Shown here: one piece after another, positions 46,927-57,883 of the stretch
How the letters are laid out: each line of letters begins with the position of its first letter
Numbering within the stretch: the first letter of the stretch is position 1
Assembly (NCBI GenBank): GCA_038093975.1
Contig: JBBPTG010000051.1
Location: 1-64,000 of the forward strand
From: Chalciporus piperatus
Lineage: Eukaryota > Basidiomycota > Agaricomycetes > Boletales > Boletaceae
Length of the DNA stretch: 64,000 nucleotides
Direction: 5' to 3'
Notes under the pieces: generated by a model
Seen by the model: only the letters and a program-made list of their open reading frames with translations
Databases searched by the model: none
What the model was told of the DNA's origin: nothing
Translations under genes and position numbers: made by a program

Positions 46927-47545
46927 TCTACTCCTCATTCCTGGACCCGAAAGTGGTCCAGGTCTCACTTTCAAAATTGTGCGTCCACTGATGGGATGTC
47001 GGTCCGGATTACCGTCTTTGTCAGCGACGAAACCCCTTTTTCAAAGCTTGTATTCTGTTGCTCCACAGCTCTCCTCTCCCTCCATTCTCACTGTTTGCTC
47101 CATATCCTGACCGTCAATCGTGATTTTGTCTGTGTGATCTGACATAGGTACTACCACTGACTGCGTTCAGCATCATAGTAATTACAGTAATTACTTGGAT
47201 GATTCCAGCCTGCCAGAGACCTGGTGAACAATAAAATGTAAATGTGACAAAATTTAGATGGCCCCCATGGCCCCATTCATTGTTACAGTTGCAACGAGGG
47301 CATGTTGAACTGCGAGTCTGGCGGCGGGTCCAGGGTTGCCCGGAGGGCCGTTGAATTTGACATTTGAACCCAACAGACCACTCGATTTCCACGATTGCCA
47401 AATTTAGTAACCTTCGCGCGCCATCAATTGCAGAATAGGGGGCGAATGTCCCCCTAGACAGACCGAAGATTGAAGGAAGACGGTTGTTCCTTCTCACTAC
47501 CACCTTCCATACATTACTTTCGCAATCAGCTGTAACGACTTCAAT
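46927..47545. other. Intergenic region
   Basis: No supported gene or repeat. It should contain the promoter and 5' UTR of the gene starting at 47546. Confidence 0.35.
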
Positions 47546-48111
47546 ATGGATCCTCTGAGTAAGTCCGATCATTTTTTCCTTCGTCTATTCCACACTGACC
47601 TTTAGAAGCTTCTCCATCCACCCTCGCCAGCGATGCCACCGTTGTCTCTCAGTACAGCCCCAGCGAGTACGAGAGGACTTCCTACTATAACGGCATCGCC
47701 GGGGACAGCGACCATCCAGAACTCGTTTACCGTTCGGATTTCCTCTCTACACCCTTTCCCAAGCCCGTTGGCAGCCATGCCCATATCCCTGTCAAGTCGA
47801 TCCATGGAGTCTTTAACACCCCGCTCAATGGCGTCTGGGACACTGTTGGTCCCGAGATTCGCGAACTGATCAAGGCTCGGAAGATAAAATGGTCGTCCCT
47901 CGAGACTGCCCGCTTCATCACCCACGGACTGCCGAGCGAGGAGGAGAGGAGTGTCGGTCCCGTCGTTATATGGGTCAATGTCATTCCTGGTTCTACCTCC
48001 TCCGATACCGCCCACGAGGTCTCCCAAGAGATCCTTGCACTTCTCCTGAAGAATGGAGTCAAGGATGTTGTTGTGGAATGGCGTGGGGCTCAGGGGCGTA
48101 TGCTGCTGTAG
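47546..48111 (+). CDS. N-terminal-type conserved Agaricomycete protein, short form, 2 exons
   Basis: Exons 47546-47558 and 47606-48111 join in frame to 172 residues. The sequence shows a pattern I recognise from a large mushroom family: YYNGIAGDSDHPELVYRSDF, HAHIPVKSIHGVFNTPLNGV, then VWDTVGPEIRELIKARKIKW, VGPVVIWVNVIPGSTSSDTA and EILALLLKNGVKDVVVEWRG. Full members usually run on for several hundred residues after this block, with a domain resembling a trypsin-like fold. Here the frame ends just after GAQGRML. It may be a truncated gene that is still expressed. No signal peptide is seen. Confidence 0.7.
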
Positions 48112-48884
48112 GCAGGAACAGAGAAATACGAGTCCAAAGGGGACAGAGAGATAAATCCAGATGGGTATGATAAGAGAGGAGTGCGAGATATGAGTAAGGG
48201 AGACTGGGAGTAAAGGATTTTGTCGGGTGAGAGGTTGATGTAAACCCCGCAGAGGAATTCATACAGGCCGAACTAGTCGCAGAACTGATGTACATACGTC
48301 GTACACGTACACTCAAAGGCTGCTCAAGGAGGTCCGAAACCATTACCTGCTGACATTCCAGGTCCTGAAGACCGCCCTCCTATCAACGAAGTGATTTAAG
48401 AAAAATCCAAGAGCAAGAGTGGTACAAGAATTGTGTGCGCAAGAGAAGGAAGTAATCTTCCAATTGCGTCACGAAGCGCTTGCTGTATCGTCTCGGATGG
48501 AGGCTCGTCATGAGTACCTGACAACATATTCTGTGCATAGACCCTAGGTCTCAAAGAGGAACGCACCTTGTCTTGCTTCCCGTGCTTTGAAAGTGAGACG
48601 GTCGGCGCAGGCTGCTGCTATCAATGCGATTGCAACAAAGCGACATGCTTTTGGAACAAGATCAGCGCCACAACTGTCTTCACATGCCCCTACCAATGTA
48701 AGCCGGAAACTGGATACTCGGGTTCTCAAGTTGACCTCCCGGGTTCTAAGCTTTGGCGCAGGAGCAGAGGGTAGCTTTGGAACAGCTGCTGTAGTCATGT
48801 CCAGGACGTCAGCACAAAGAAATTGCAACCCATGACAGTGACAAACTCCAGGATCGTTGAGCTGGTTCGCACTTCTACTGTCTT
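48112..48884. other. Region without a supported gene
   Basis: It carries, at 48231-48258, a 28 bp sequence also found downstream of the C2 gene (45142) and of its partial copy (52038). Stop-free stretches around 48568-48835 overlap in several frames and lack any known motif. Confidence 0.4.
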
Positions 48885-49490
48885 CACTGGCACTCGACAG
48901 TTTTTAGCCAGCTCAAGGCGCTCGTCAAGTGGAGGTGAATCACCGCCAATGGTGTCGAGTGATGGGCAAATGAACAATTGACGACCGTTTTGCCGACAGC
49001 GTTCGTACGCCATGGTATTCCGATGTCAGGGTGTGTGATAAGAACAGCGTTGTTCCAAGGTGCAGACGTGAAGTCGGTCGGAGGGCAATTGGGATTTGTG
49101 ATGATAAGAGATCGCAGCATTTGGATATGGTGAGCCTGACAACTTCCGCTGCAAACGTGATGCAGGAGCTGGAGGTCAAGCCAATCTGCATCAACGACGC
49201 GAGCCTGTTCCGTGAGGTGGACAACGGTATGGAATCGCTCATACATAGACCTCCCAAGAAGCTCTTCTGTATCATCCTTCGAAGGGTCTATGAGCCAATA
49301 CAGAGGCATTCCAGTGACGGGGAGAAATTCGACACGATGGAAGTCGCCAACCAAGATGACATTGACGCCGCCGAAGCCCAGTTAGTTGGTCTGAGCCAGG
49401 AATTCCCGCGAGGAAAGCATGGACTTCTCATCGATGACGAAGTAGATCTCGTCCGTTGCGGCAATTCCCGTGTAGGCGCTCTTTGCCAGT
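48885..49490 (-). pseudogene. Helitron/PIF1-type helicase remnant
   Basis: On the minus strand the frame shows helicase motifs: YTGIAATDEIYFVIDEKSML (Walker B-like DE), then a stop, then GGVNVILVGDFHRVEFLPVT and a C-terminal part with MYERFHTVVHLTEQARVVDA, HHIQMLRSLIITNPNCPPTD and APWNNAVLITHPDIG. This layout is that of PIF1-like helicases found in basidiomycete Helitrons. The Walker A part and the replication initiator domain are missing, and the frame is broken near 49385. Confidence 0.75.
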
Positions 49491-49968
49491 AAATGCGACA
49501 CCCCCGTAGTTAATTCTCTGTTATGGTCTGGATTGTCTTTGCAATTTCCCCGCCCCAGAAATAATCATGACGTGGATTGGAGCGCGTCAAAGTCTTGTTG
49601 AGGTGCCAAGAAAATTTGTGACGGACCATCCGTTCGTACTTGTAAGTTGTAAATGTGTAAACAAGGTTCCTGCCGAAAATTCGGCCATACATCTAGTATT
49701 TGAACTGACCCTTAATCGGACAAAAGGTTAGACAAAAGGTGACAATAGGCCAGGTTTAAAGTTCGCCGACCGCATTGTGCTACCTCGCTCGGCTTGAGGT
49801 TACAGGTAACCTCACCTTCCCCGGGAATCGGCCCCATACCTTCCATGTCGATGCGCCCGAATTTCCAGTGCCGCAGGTCTGCAAGGTATATAATTAGCAC
49901 ATTGCCAACTTTCTCTGCCCTCATACTACAACCTCATACGCTCACACTGGCTTTGCATTACAGCCAAT
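49491..49968 (+). promoter_or_regulatory. Upstream region of the 49969 gene with a TATA box
   Basis: TATATAA at 49887-49893 lies about 75 bp before the ATG. The TTTCTCTGCCCTC and CTTTGCATTACAG-like words before the ATG resemble those before the split paralogue (27632-27690 on the minus strand), so part of the promoter was duplicated with the gene. The rest of the stretch shows nothing recognisable. Confidence 0.5.
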
Positions 49969-50917
49969 ATGGGCGACTCTCCGCAAGATGTCTACTCGAA
50001 AAACCTACAGAAATGGTATGGATACCCTTTGAGGTGCCCCGAGCCGAACAGTACTCTCCCTAAATCATATCAAGAAGACGGTCTCCACATCGGAGATGTC
50101 GGCTTTGTCAATAGGAAAGGAGAGTTCAATGTCCTTTTCAACATCTGTCTTTCTTCCACCCATCAGCTTCATCAACGCGGTGTTCCTTCTAATTTCCATC
50201 CCATGCCTCCCATCGAATCGAAACAAATCACCTATAATTCCAATGCAATCCCTTCTGACATGGTTATCAGTTCTCGACATATCAATCGGGAACTGGATCC
50301 CGAGAATTCAAGGTATCTATCATGCCAGGGAGAACTACGACCATACTGACCACTGTGGCCCCAGCGTGGCCTACGAATTCATTCCATTCACTCCCACAGG
50401 TTCCATACTCATCCTCCCTTTCGGTGCTGTTCGCTATGATCTCGACTTTAGAGAGACAGAGGAATTTCGCAGCGTTGCAATGGAACAAGGGCGGAACTGG
50501 TGTTCTTTCGCCAAGCGTGACTCGCTCCACCTGATTACTGGCTTCCACAAGGCGCGCGCTTGGTCCCTTATCTCATTCAATAACGCTCCTGGATCAAATG
50601 CTGGACGAATTCGGGTGGCAAGAGCGACTCCAAATGTCGGGTATCACGAATGGGACCTCTCTTTCCCCGCGGATTGCCGCAGCGGTCCTATCAATAGTGA
50701 GTATGCCGAGAATAATCAAACAGTCTTTATCAGGGGTTTCAGCATTACGGTGAGATGGTGGGACCCAGATCCTTTGGTCGAGTTGGTTCCAGAACCACGA
50801 CGTGCCTGGTTTCTCAAAGCTTTTCGAATTCTCTCAGCCTTACTGAAGGGGCTCCGTGCACGTCAAATCGGTGGGTCAAAGTTATCACTCCGTAGAGGGC
50901 CTGCCATTGAACGGTAG
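49969..50917 (+). CDS. Conserved Agaricomycete protein, intact paralogue of the LTR-split gene
   Basis: Exons 49969-50312 and 50365-50917 join in frame to 298 residues. It starts MGDSPQDVYSKNLQKWYGYP, has HIGDVGFVNRKGEFNVLFNI in the first third, FIPFTPTGSILILPFGAVRY after the intron, and ends with a basic helix (RAWFLKAFRILSALLKGLRA). There is no signal peptide or membrane segment. The family is multicopy in mushrooms and its function is unknown; a short regular N-terminal block and variable C-terminal helix are all that is visible. About 90% of residues match the split copy at 19858-20241/27061-27631. This copy carries no lesion. Confidence 0.85.
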
Positions 50918-51030
50918 TAATGACGTGAATATAGGGATCGAGCATGAACCGCAATTATCCGAGGTCAGCGCCGTCAATCGAGCACGTTTTCCTAGTTTGA
51001 GCTATCTTACAGCCCTTCCATCTTTCTGAG

Positions 51031-51974
51031 GCGATCAACCGTTTTTTATTGGACAAGGTTTGTGTGGTAAAATACAACTTGAACCAACTAGTGCAGTCTA
51101 GTGATTTTTGGACAGCATCCCGAGGCTCATGTGGTCAATCTGTGGATAAACATGCTCGATGAGGTCAGTTGTCGTTCGCTTGTCTATGTTTACATCTGAC
51201 CATTCAACTTGGAAGATCCACAGCAAGGGCATCCCACGAATCTTTGGTGATCAACTACAGCGTTGGAACCGCACGTACAAGGCCGCACAGGCTACCTTTC
51301 AGGGATCTACCGCGATCGCAGTGCGTTCTGGCATCCAAGCTGACCATCGCTTGCTGTATGCGAGATCTGTCTCGAATGAGTTAGTTATTCAATCAGCCGA
51401 GGATTTCATCACCCTCTTTCACGGCGACGGTGGCAGGCGTCGCTCCTCAGTGGATGATGGGACGCCCTCATACGCACGCCGTATCAAGCTTGCTGTGTAC
51501 ACGTACGTCATCTCCACAGATGACGATTCTCTTCAATTTTCCGAAACGGGCGCGGCGTTCTTCGTTGATTTTGCGTCCAAACACGCCCTACACAGCAATT
51601 GCGTGGAGCACGTGTGGCATAGCGGAGAATTCCATCCGCGACCTGTTGGTGGGTGCTTCTCGGACGAGGTTCAGGATGAAGAAGTAGCCTGGGAACTCGT
51701 GATCGATAACAAGTACTCGCCCGATGCAGCCTTGTTGCCCAAGGTGAAGGAGATCATGGAGCTCAATTTCGCTGGGTTCAAGATGGTTGTGTTGGACCAC
51801 GACGAACCGGAGCTGAAAGCGAGTACGGATGCGTGTAGGGAATATGCACTCTCGAAGAGAGGCATCACGGAACATGAGCTACAGCCTCATGTGACAGAGG
51901 GTGAAGAGACTCTGATGCACCGGGCTGCGACGAAGAGAACGAGGCTGGCTGCGGCGATATTACCTGAAGTTTGA
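51031..51974 (+). pseudogene. Chimera of small-gene 5' fragment and C2-gene 3' half
   Basis: 51031-51175 matches the first exons of the small gene at 19386-19750 (INRFLL, then a 21 bp deletion before WINMLDE). After the shared word CATCTGACCATTC it switches to a copy of the C2 gene's last exon, from STWKIHSKGIPRIFGDQLQR to ILPEV with a stop at 51972-51974. The C2 domain, the original start and three exons are absent. Two small deletions remove a few residues (near 51380 and 51650), but the frame is open, so a shorter protein is conceivable from 51159 or an internal ATG. Confidence 0.75.
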
Positions 51975-52435
51975 CGGGATGGCTGGAGCACGTGTTGAAC
52001 TACTTACTACAGTGCTGTATTTGTATTATGAATGAGTGAGAGGTTGATGTAAAATCTGCAGGGGAATCCAGCGGGCCACTGTCATTGACTTGAGCCGGTT
52101 ACTACTGTCAAGGTTGCTGTATTTGTGCAACATGCATCAAAGGCAATCACCGACCGGTCACCACGTTTTCTCAGCCACAGTCATTCATCCAACACGAGGC
52201 TCCAAGGTCCAACAGCCGCAAGCCAGGACGAAGCCGTTTTGTCTGCAAATTCGCCGTATTCTTCTGTCTTCCAGAACGATGTGTATTGGCTTTTGATGTG
52301 CGATTATTGTGAGTTCACTTGTTGTTGTCGTTGACAACCTTTCTTTGTCTCTGGGACCAAGATCAGCGCGTATCCTGACACTTGTTTTTATCGCCTTTTT
52401 GTAGGTCTTGAATATCGGTGGAACGAACGTATACC
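51975..52435. other. Intergenic region upstream of the acidic protein gene
   Basis: It carries the third copy of the shared GAGGTTGATGTAAA sequence at 52038-52065. No supported gene was seen. It should contain the promoter of the next gene. Confidence 0.4.
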
Positions 52436-54241
52436 ATGGATTCTTTTTCAACGGATTCGCTACTGTCGTTTGGGCACTTGTCTCGTTTTCGAGATCCCTC
52501 GTGCAACATCCTGCCTGCTCTGACCCGGGCGCCACCCTCCCGCCCGTGGCACACAGGTAGCGATTCGGACGAATCATCCCTTTTCGCGCTGGTCGTCGAG
52601 GCTAATTGTCCTCGAGTCAAGTTTGGCCATAACCAACCTTTGCAAGGTGGTTCGGCCAAACCGTTATATACCGATCCTACGCGAGAATACCCGTCTCCAC
52701 CTTCGAGCTCTTCTACGTCACAAAACACCATCCCCCTGCCAGAAGAACCCGGCGAATTTGCATCGATGTATTCAACCCATCTCGTTGGCGTCCTCGACTC
52801 GCCACCGGTCATGAGGCGACGGGACCTGGCATCGCAGAGGCCACTTACCCCGCCACCGACGATTCCCCATCCCACGCTTAGCTTGCCCGATGCTGATATT
52901 GATATACCCTTTGTGGATGAGCAGCTCGATGAAGAGGAGGCCGAATTTGAGGATGAGGAGTACCCTTTCAGCTCATCGGGCTCATCGCCGTCTTCTGTCC
53001 AATCGGATCTCCCCTTGTCACCCCTGTCCCCGAGTTGGGATGCTCCATATACGCAAGTGCTCGCGGTGGCATCTTCGCAGGACCTCTCTGACTCGGAACG
53101 GCTGAATGCACTCTTCTCGTCCTGTGATGATGTCAGTCCCACACCATCCTCATTGCTCGAGGTCGATGAGCCAAGCCCTTTGTTGGCTCCGGTCCGTTTT
53201 TCCTGGTCGCCAGATCACCAGTACGACGTAGAACAAGATTCAACATCTCCAACGCCCACTTTCTCTTCGTTCCCATCGTTGACCGGCTACGACGGCCTCT
53301 TGCCGCCCAGCTCGCCACCAAAATCGCTCGATCTCTCAGATCATGAAGACGATGGGACGCCACGGAATCCACCATCGCTATCTCGACGTCCTTGTCCTGG
53401 TCTTCCCGATTCTGATGTCGATATGGGTGATTGCGCCAGCGGTTCAGTGCCTGCCTCGTCAGGTCACATGATACTTTCGCTGCCTGGAGCGGACACTGAC
53501 AACAATCTAATACCTACGATATCAGCGGCAGTCCCATCCATTCCTTCCCTCCCAAGCCGCTCTCTACTCTTCATCGATGACCCACAGGACGTGCCCTCAC
53601 CCCGCTCGCCATCCCCTGAGGATTTTGACTTCTGTCTCTCCCAAGAGGACATCACTGATCCCGAGTTAGCCAAACTGTTCGACCTGCGGAAGAGGTCTAT
53701 TGCTTCTGAACGTGCCGCCAAACTCACCGTCAAACGCATGGAGGCTCTCACAGACGAAATTGACCTGTTCAGGCTGGCCGAAGCGCGGAAAACTCAGAAG
53801 AGAGAACGAGAAAGAAGTAAAGAAGTCGGAGCTCTCATTCGGCTCAAGTTAGACGATGTGATCTCAACGTCAATGTGTCCCCAGGCTCAAAGCCTAGAGC
53901 GCGACCAACAAAACCGTCCACGTTCCCGAGGCGTCATTGGCAGTATACCACAGCTCGTTGCACAGATGGTGTTTCGCAGGAGCAATGCCTCCCGGCCATT
54001 CAGCAAACGGAAGTCTGACATCGCTCCAAGGAAATATGTTCAATCCCCATTATCTCATGCTGTCGTTCATGGCGAGCAGCACCCGAAGCAGGTCTTGCCT
54101 GAATCCGCCATGGTATGCGCTAGTCGCTGTGAGGTGTGTAGTCCAGCTCTCCGTCCCAAAAAGACTAGACTGAATGAATCTCGGTACCCTTTCGTTTTCT
54201 TCTTTATGATATTCGGAACTTTCTTTCTTTCTTTCTTTTAA
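52436..54241 (+). CDS. Disordered Ser/Pro-rich acidic protein, single exon
   Basis: An uninterrupted frame from the ATG at 52436 gives 601 residues. Most of it is low complexity: Ser/Pro runs (PSPPSSSSTS), acidic patches (EQLDEEEAEFEDEE) and repeated LPDADIDIP/LPDSDVDMG phrases. A conserved-looking folded segment lies near residues 405-470: SQEDITDPELAKLFDLRKRS followed by KRMEALTDEIDLFRLAEARK, likely a coiled coil, and a basic part near MVFRRSNASRPFSKRKSD. The final residues (YPFVFFFMIFGTFFLSFF) are very hydrophobic and may be a tail anchor. I recognise no domain. The 63 bp upstream is in frame but begins with GTG, so the first ATG is used. Confidence 0.78.
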   Translation: MDSFSTDSLLSFGHLSRFRDPSCNILPALTRAPPSRPWHTGSDSDESSLFALVVEANCPRVKFGHNQPLQGGSAKPLYTDPTREYPSPPSSSSTSQNTIPLPEEPGEFASMYSTHLVGVLDSPPVMRRRDLASQRPLTPPPTIPHPTLSLPDADIDIPFVDEQLDEEEAEFEDEEYPFSSSGSSPSSVQSDLPLSPLSPSWDAPYTQVLAVASSQDLSDSERLNALFSSCDDVSPTPSSLLEVDEPSPLLAPVRFSWSPDHQYDVEQDSTSPTPTFSSFPSLTGYDGLLPPSSPPKSLDLSDHEDDGTPRNPPSLSRRPCPGLPDSDVDMGDCASGSVPASSGHMILSLPGADTDNNLIPTISAAVPSIPSLPSRSLLFIDDPQDVPSPRSPSPEDFDFCLSQEDITDPELAKLFDLRKRSIASERAAKLTVKRMEALTDEIDLFRLAEARKTQKRERERSKEVGALIRLKLDDVISTSMCPQAQSLERDQQNRPRSRGVIGSIPQLVAQMVFRRSNASRPFSKRKSDIAPRKYVQSPLSHAVVHGEQHPKQVLPESAMVCASRCEVCSPALRPKKTRLNESRYPFVFFFMIFGTFFLSFF

Positions 54242-56058
54242 TCACGCTTAGACTTTGGGCGTTTGAATTTGGTGTACGTTTGACGTGTTGAACTCTATGC
54301 TTTTCCCTCCTTGTATGCATTTAGCTTGTAGTCTTTTGCCACGCCCGACACGAATGGGCAACTGAGTTGACTCGTCTTCCTTTTTTTTTCTTGTTCTTTT
54401 TTCTTTGCCACATCTTTTTTTTCCCATCCAGATCTATGTTTTTGCATCTACGAAAAAAGCATATGGAACGGAAGTCGAAACCCAGGAACCAACCAACCTT
54501 GTACATCGTATCGTGGAACAAAACGTAATATCTATGTGCTTTCATCGTCGACGTTTATGCATTATGGGCAGCGCCTTGTCGGGGGCTAGTGGACGATTTT
54601 GGGTTCGTATGTCGGTCGAACGTTGTCGAGCTCAGGCGGGCGGAAATAGGTGCATTGCGGAACTTGCAGGTAAGTATGGAGCGAAGGCCCATCAGGCATC
54701 CGTCGATATCATTAGATTCTAGACGCATACGGGTGGCGGCGCATAATGCGTGAGTAATTGATATGAACAGGAGATAAGAGCAAACTAACGTCGGTGTGAG
54801 GGATGCGATGAGGCACTGGCGAATGAAATGGCCGGTTACCAAATGGACTGGGTCTCATAGCCGCCCCGACCAACATAACTTACCTCGTCCGAGTAAAGCA
54901 CTTGGGGCGTGTGATCGGTAGGAAGGGTGGAACCAGGCGATCTCGGGGGCATCCAGGTTTGTTCCCTTGTACAGCTAATACAATAAAGAGGGGGTGGAGT
55001 CTAATTCAATGTTCGAGTTCAATACGATTCCTCGAGAGTCGAGACTGCGGTCTCATATACTCACTGCTATTCGGACAAAAGTCGAGACGCTTCCAAGAAT
55101 AGACGCTTCCATTCTCTTCGAACGTGGCCGGACTAAAAGTTGTTGTTGTTTTCATTTCCCGTCAAACCGGCACCCACAAGTTACAACAATAACGGTTCAG
55201 AACTTGGCCATGTCATCCATTTCGACAACTTGGTCGAGTGCCGAACGTCAACTGATCGGGAAACATATCCCTCTCTGCTGAGTCCTGACCGTAGCCAGCA
55301 CCAGCACCCGATCGTTCACGTCGCGTTTGAAATGAGAGACGAACGGAGGCGTCTGTTGGGGACTTGGGGCGAGAATTTGGAAGAGGTAGGGGGAGACGAG
55401 CTCAGTCGACCATGGTATGGGCCCGGATATGATGTCAAATGTCCATGGTGTGCGGGGGTTCTACGTTCTTGGACCAGACTAGGAAACATTTATGTTTCAC
55501 CGCCGGCGAGATCGGTTGAATGAGGTGCTTTCTGAGGACAGGTCACTTACAGTAACTTGGTTGGGGGATGTAGAGTTCGGGCGTCTGTGGCAAAGATCAT
55601 AGGGCCGTGGCACTGCCCCGTCAGAAAAGGGTCATTACAGTCAGTAGGGAAACTGTGACCGCGAGTCAGCAGATCGATGGCCAGGGATCGTCAGTGTCAT
55701 TGACACTTGTCAGATTCAGAGCCAAAGACTCCATGACACCCAGAAAAGCTTGGCCATCCCGAGTCTCAAATCAACGCGTTTCCAAGAATCATTTGGTACC
55801 GAGGACATAGTCTCCACAGCCTCCGAGCTCCCTCATCTCTAGCTTTCAGTCGCGTCGGGCGCTGTTGTTGTTGCTGTTGTTGTTGAAGCAACAGACACGT
55901 GAAATCTCCTGGGCAACTGTCAACTTGGGACACATTGAGGCCGACGAGACAAGGTACAGGTACCATTTGAAAATTGCTGTTTGTCAAACCTCCCAAAAGT
56001 TCAAACCAGTTGCGAGACCTTCGTGATCAGAAGACAGTCAGTCGTTCTTTGGTGGAAC
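54242..56058. other. 1.8 kb without a confident gene
   Basis: Pyrimidine runs occur at 54229-54240 (CTTT repeats) and 54380-54420. A frame at 55140-55523 (plus) ends YGPGYDVKCPWCAGVLRSWT and a few more residues, with a CxxC pair, but has no recognisable relative or splice support. A TTG-rich run at 55863-55885 gives a poly-Gln frame on the other strand. I would not call a gene here. Confidence 0.4.
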
Positions 56059-57364
56059 ATGCCTCCTCGCGCCTCCAAACGGGCCAAGGTGGCTGCTATT
56101 ACGACCAATACTGAAGCGCAGCCCATCTCCAGTACGAGCACACACGTCGATGGTCAACACAAGATTATACCCTTCGATGTCGGACCAAGCTTGGAGCGTA
56201 TCCCAGAGGACATCCTACGCGAAGTTCTTTCCCATTTGCCCACTCTGACCAAGGTCCATGTGTTGCATGGTCCGCGTCGTGACCCGCCTGCGGTTCTGTC
56301 AGACGAGCTCGTCCGCACGCCCACCCTCCGTGCCCTGTCAAAGACCTCTAGACTTCTTCGATCGCGTTGTCTGTCGTTGGCTTGGAAGAGGATCGAAGTG
56401 TGCGGCGTCACCAAGAATCATCACAACACCACATTCTTTCGGCCAATTGGAGAAAACACGAAGATGGCCACCAGTGTCTTGAATAAATGCTCGCACTTGT
56501 GGCCACTGATCCAGTTCGTGTTCACGGAACGCGTCAGCTCAACGTAACCCATTCACACACCGCTTTCAGGACGGTGTCCGTCATCTTGACGCGTTTCCAA
56601 CACGCTGATATCATCCCAGCGTTTGCACAATGTCTTACGTTTCTCCCCAACCTCACGAACATTGAAGGTAATGCGCTCCCTTAGTTCGGCATGAATACAC
56701 TTGGATTCTTTTCTCCGCAGTCCTGCACGCACATTCACAAATGACTACCATGATCAAGGCCGGGTTCGAAGGCAAACGATTTCCCTCCGTACGAAAGATA
56801 ACTCTGCCTTCCTGCGCGCACGAGATCCTCAAGTGCTGTCCGAACGTCGAGGAAGTGATATGTACCGAAGACAGCGGGAGTACGATCGTTGGATCTATCG
56901 TCAAAGGCAATTGTAATCAAGTGCGCGTCCTGAAAGGCATTTGGGCACCGATCAAACGTACGCTCCACCGTTATCTATGTGTTCTATTCATAAAATGATT
57001 GACAGGATTGGTCAAATGCCTTCCCAACTTGAATTATATCACCGCTCAGGTCTTCAATGTAGGTTCGGTTCAAAGTGCCTGCGTACCCCAACTGACGGAA
57101 TTCCGGATTTGTTAGACTGATATATCATCGTTCGCTGGGTTCCCGCTTCTCGATACCATCGAACTTCGCGTGGATTGCGAAGGCACTAGGCGGGACATAA
57201 CACTCATGGAACTTGCGCCAGACGCTGTCCAGGCAGCGACCAAAATCCTCAAGGAAAACAAGTCGCAAGCAGACAAGTTCGTCAAAGTGACGGGATGGAT
57301 GTCAAAGGAATCACCCGATGACCAGAGGGAATGGTATTTGATCACAGAGAGCATCAAGCTATAA
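56059..57364 (+). CDS. F-box-like protein, 5 exons
   Basis: Exons 56059-56513, 56570-56667, 56721-56957, 57006-57058 and 57116-57364 join in frame to 363 residues. A basic N terminus (MPPRASKRAKVAA) leads to an F-box-like motif at about residue 35: LERIPEDILREVLSHLPTLT, then TLRALSKTSRLLRSRCLSLA. The rest has leucine-rich segments spaced like degenerate LRRs (FAQCLTFLPNLTNIEV, ILKCCPNVEEVICTED, LVKCLPNLNYITA, FPLLDTIELRVDC). F-box proteins act as substrate adaptors of SCF ubiquitin ligases. The neighbouring genes give no hint of the target. No disabling change is seen, unlike the F-box pseudogene at 33822. Confidence 0.78.
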
Positions 57365-57883
57365 ACTCGACCTTTCGGTCACTAATCGGATAAGGATGTC
57401 ATTAAAAGTCGATGCGGCTGGAGGAATTCGTGCTTTGAGGTTCGCGATGTTGAGATATCGTGGATCGGGTTGGGATAGGGTTGGTCGGGCAGTATTAGAT
57501 TATCAAAGATAGTCCGGAAGGCCGGATTTTGAAAGGAGATCACCTGTCTACTTGGCTGCTTACTCGGTTGACGTGGGGGATGGTCGTGAAGGGTCCAAAT
57601 CTTGTTGTAAGTCCGAGTTGCCAACCAGGTGATCCCTCTATTCAATGTTTCTGAGAAGTCAACATTGGCACAGCGGAACTCTTTCTGGCGAACAAAAAGG
57701 GGAGAACAAAGCGACATGAGGCACCATTTACTTTTCATTGTCGCCAAAGAAGGAACTCGTTGTTCCCCCATTGTTCTCGGCTTTCTGCGCTTGTCGTTGA
57801 TATAAAGCTCCTGTATTCTCGTTCAATTCTCAGCTCCCCGCACCTACCTGTACGCCCCTCCATAGTCCTTGGTCTCTGTCATC
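57365..57883. other. Intergenic region
   Basis: No supported gene or repeat. It should hold the 3' UTR of the F-box gene and the promoter of the next gene. Confidence 0.35.

Noticed and set aside
55140..55523. 127-residue frame with a CxxC motif
   Set aside because: Kept only as a note: no relative, no clear start context and no splice signals. It could be chance.
55863..55885. Poly-Gln tract on the minus strand
   Set aside because: A short TTG-type microsatellite; the surrounding frame has no coding features.
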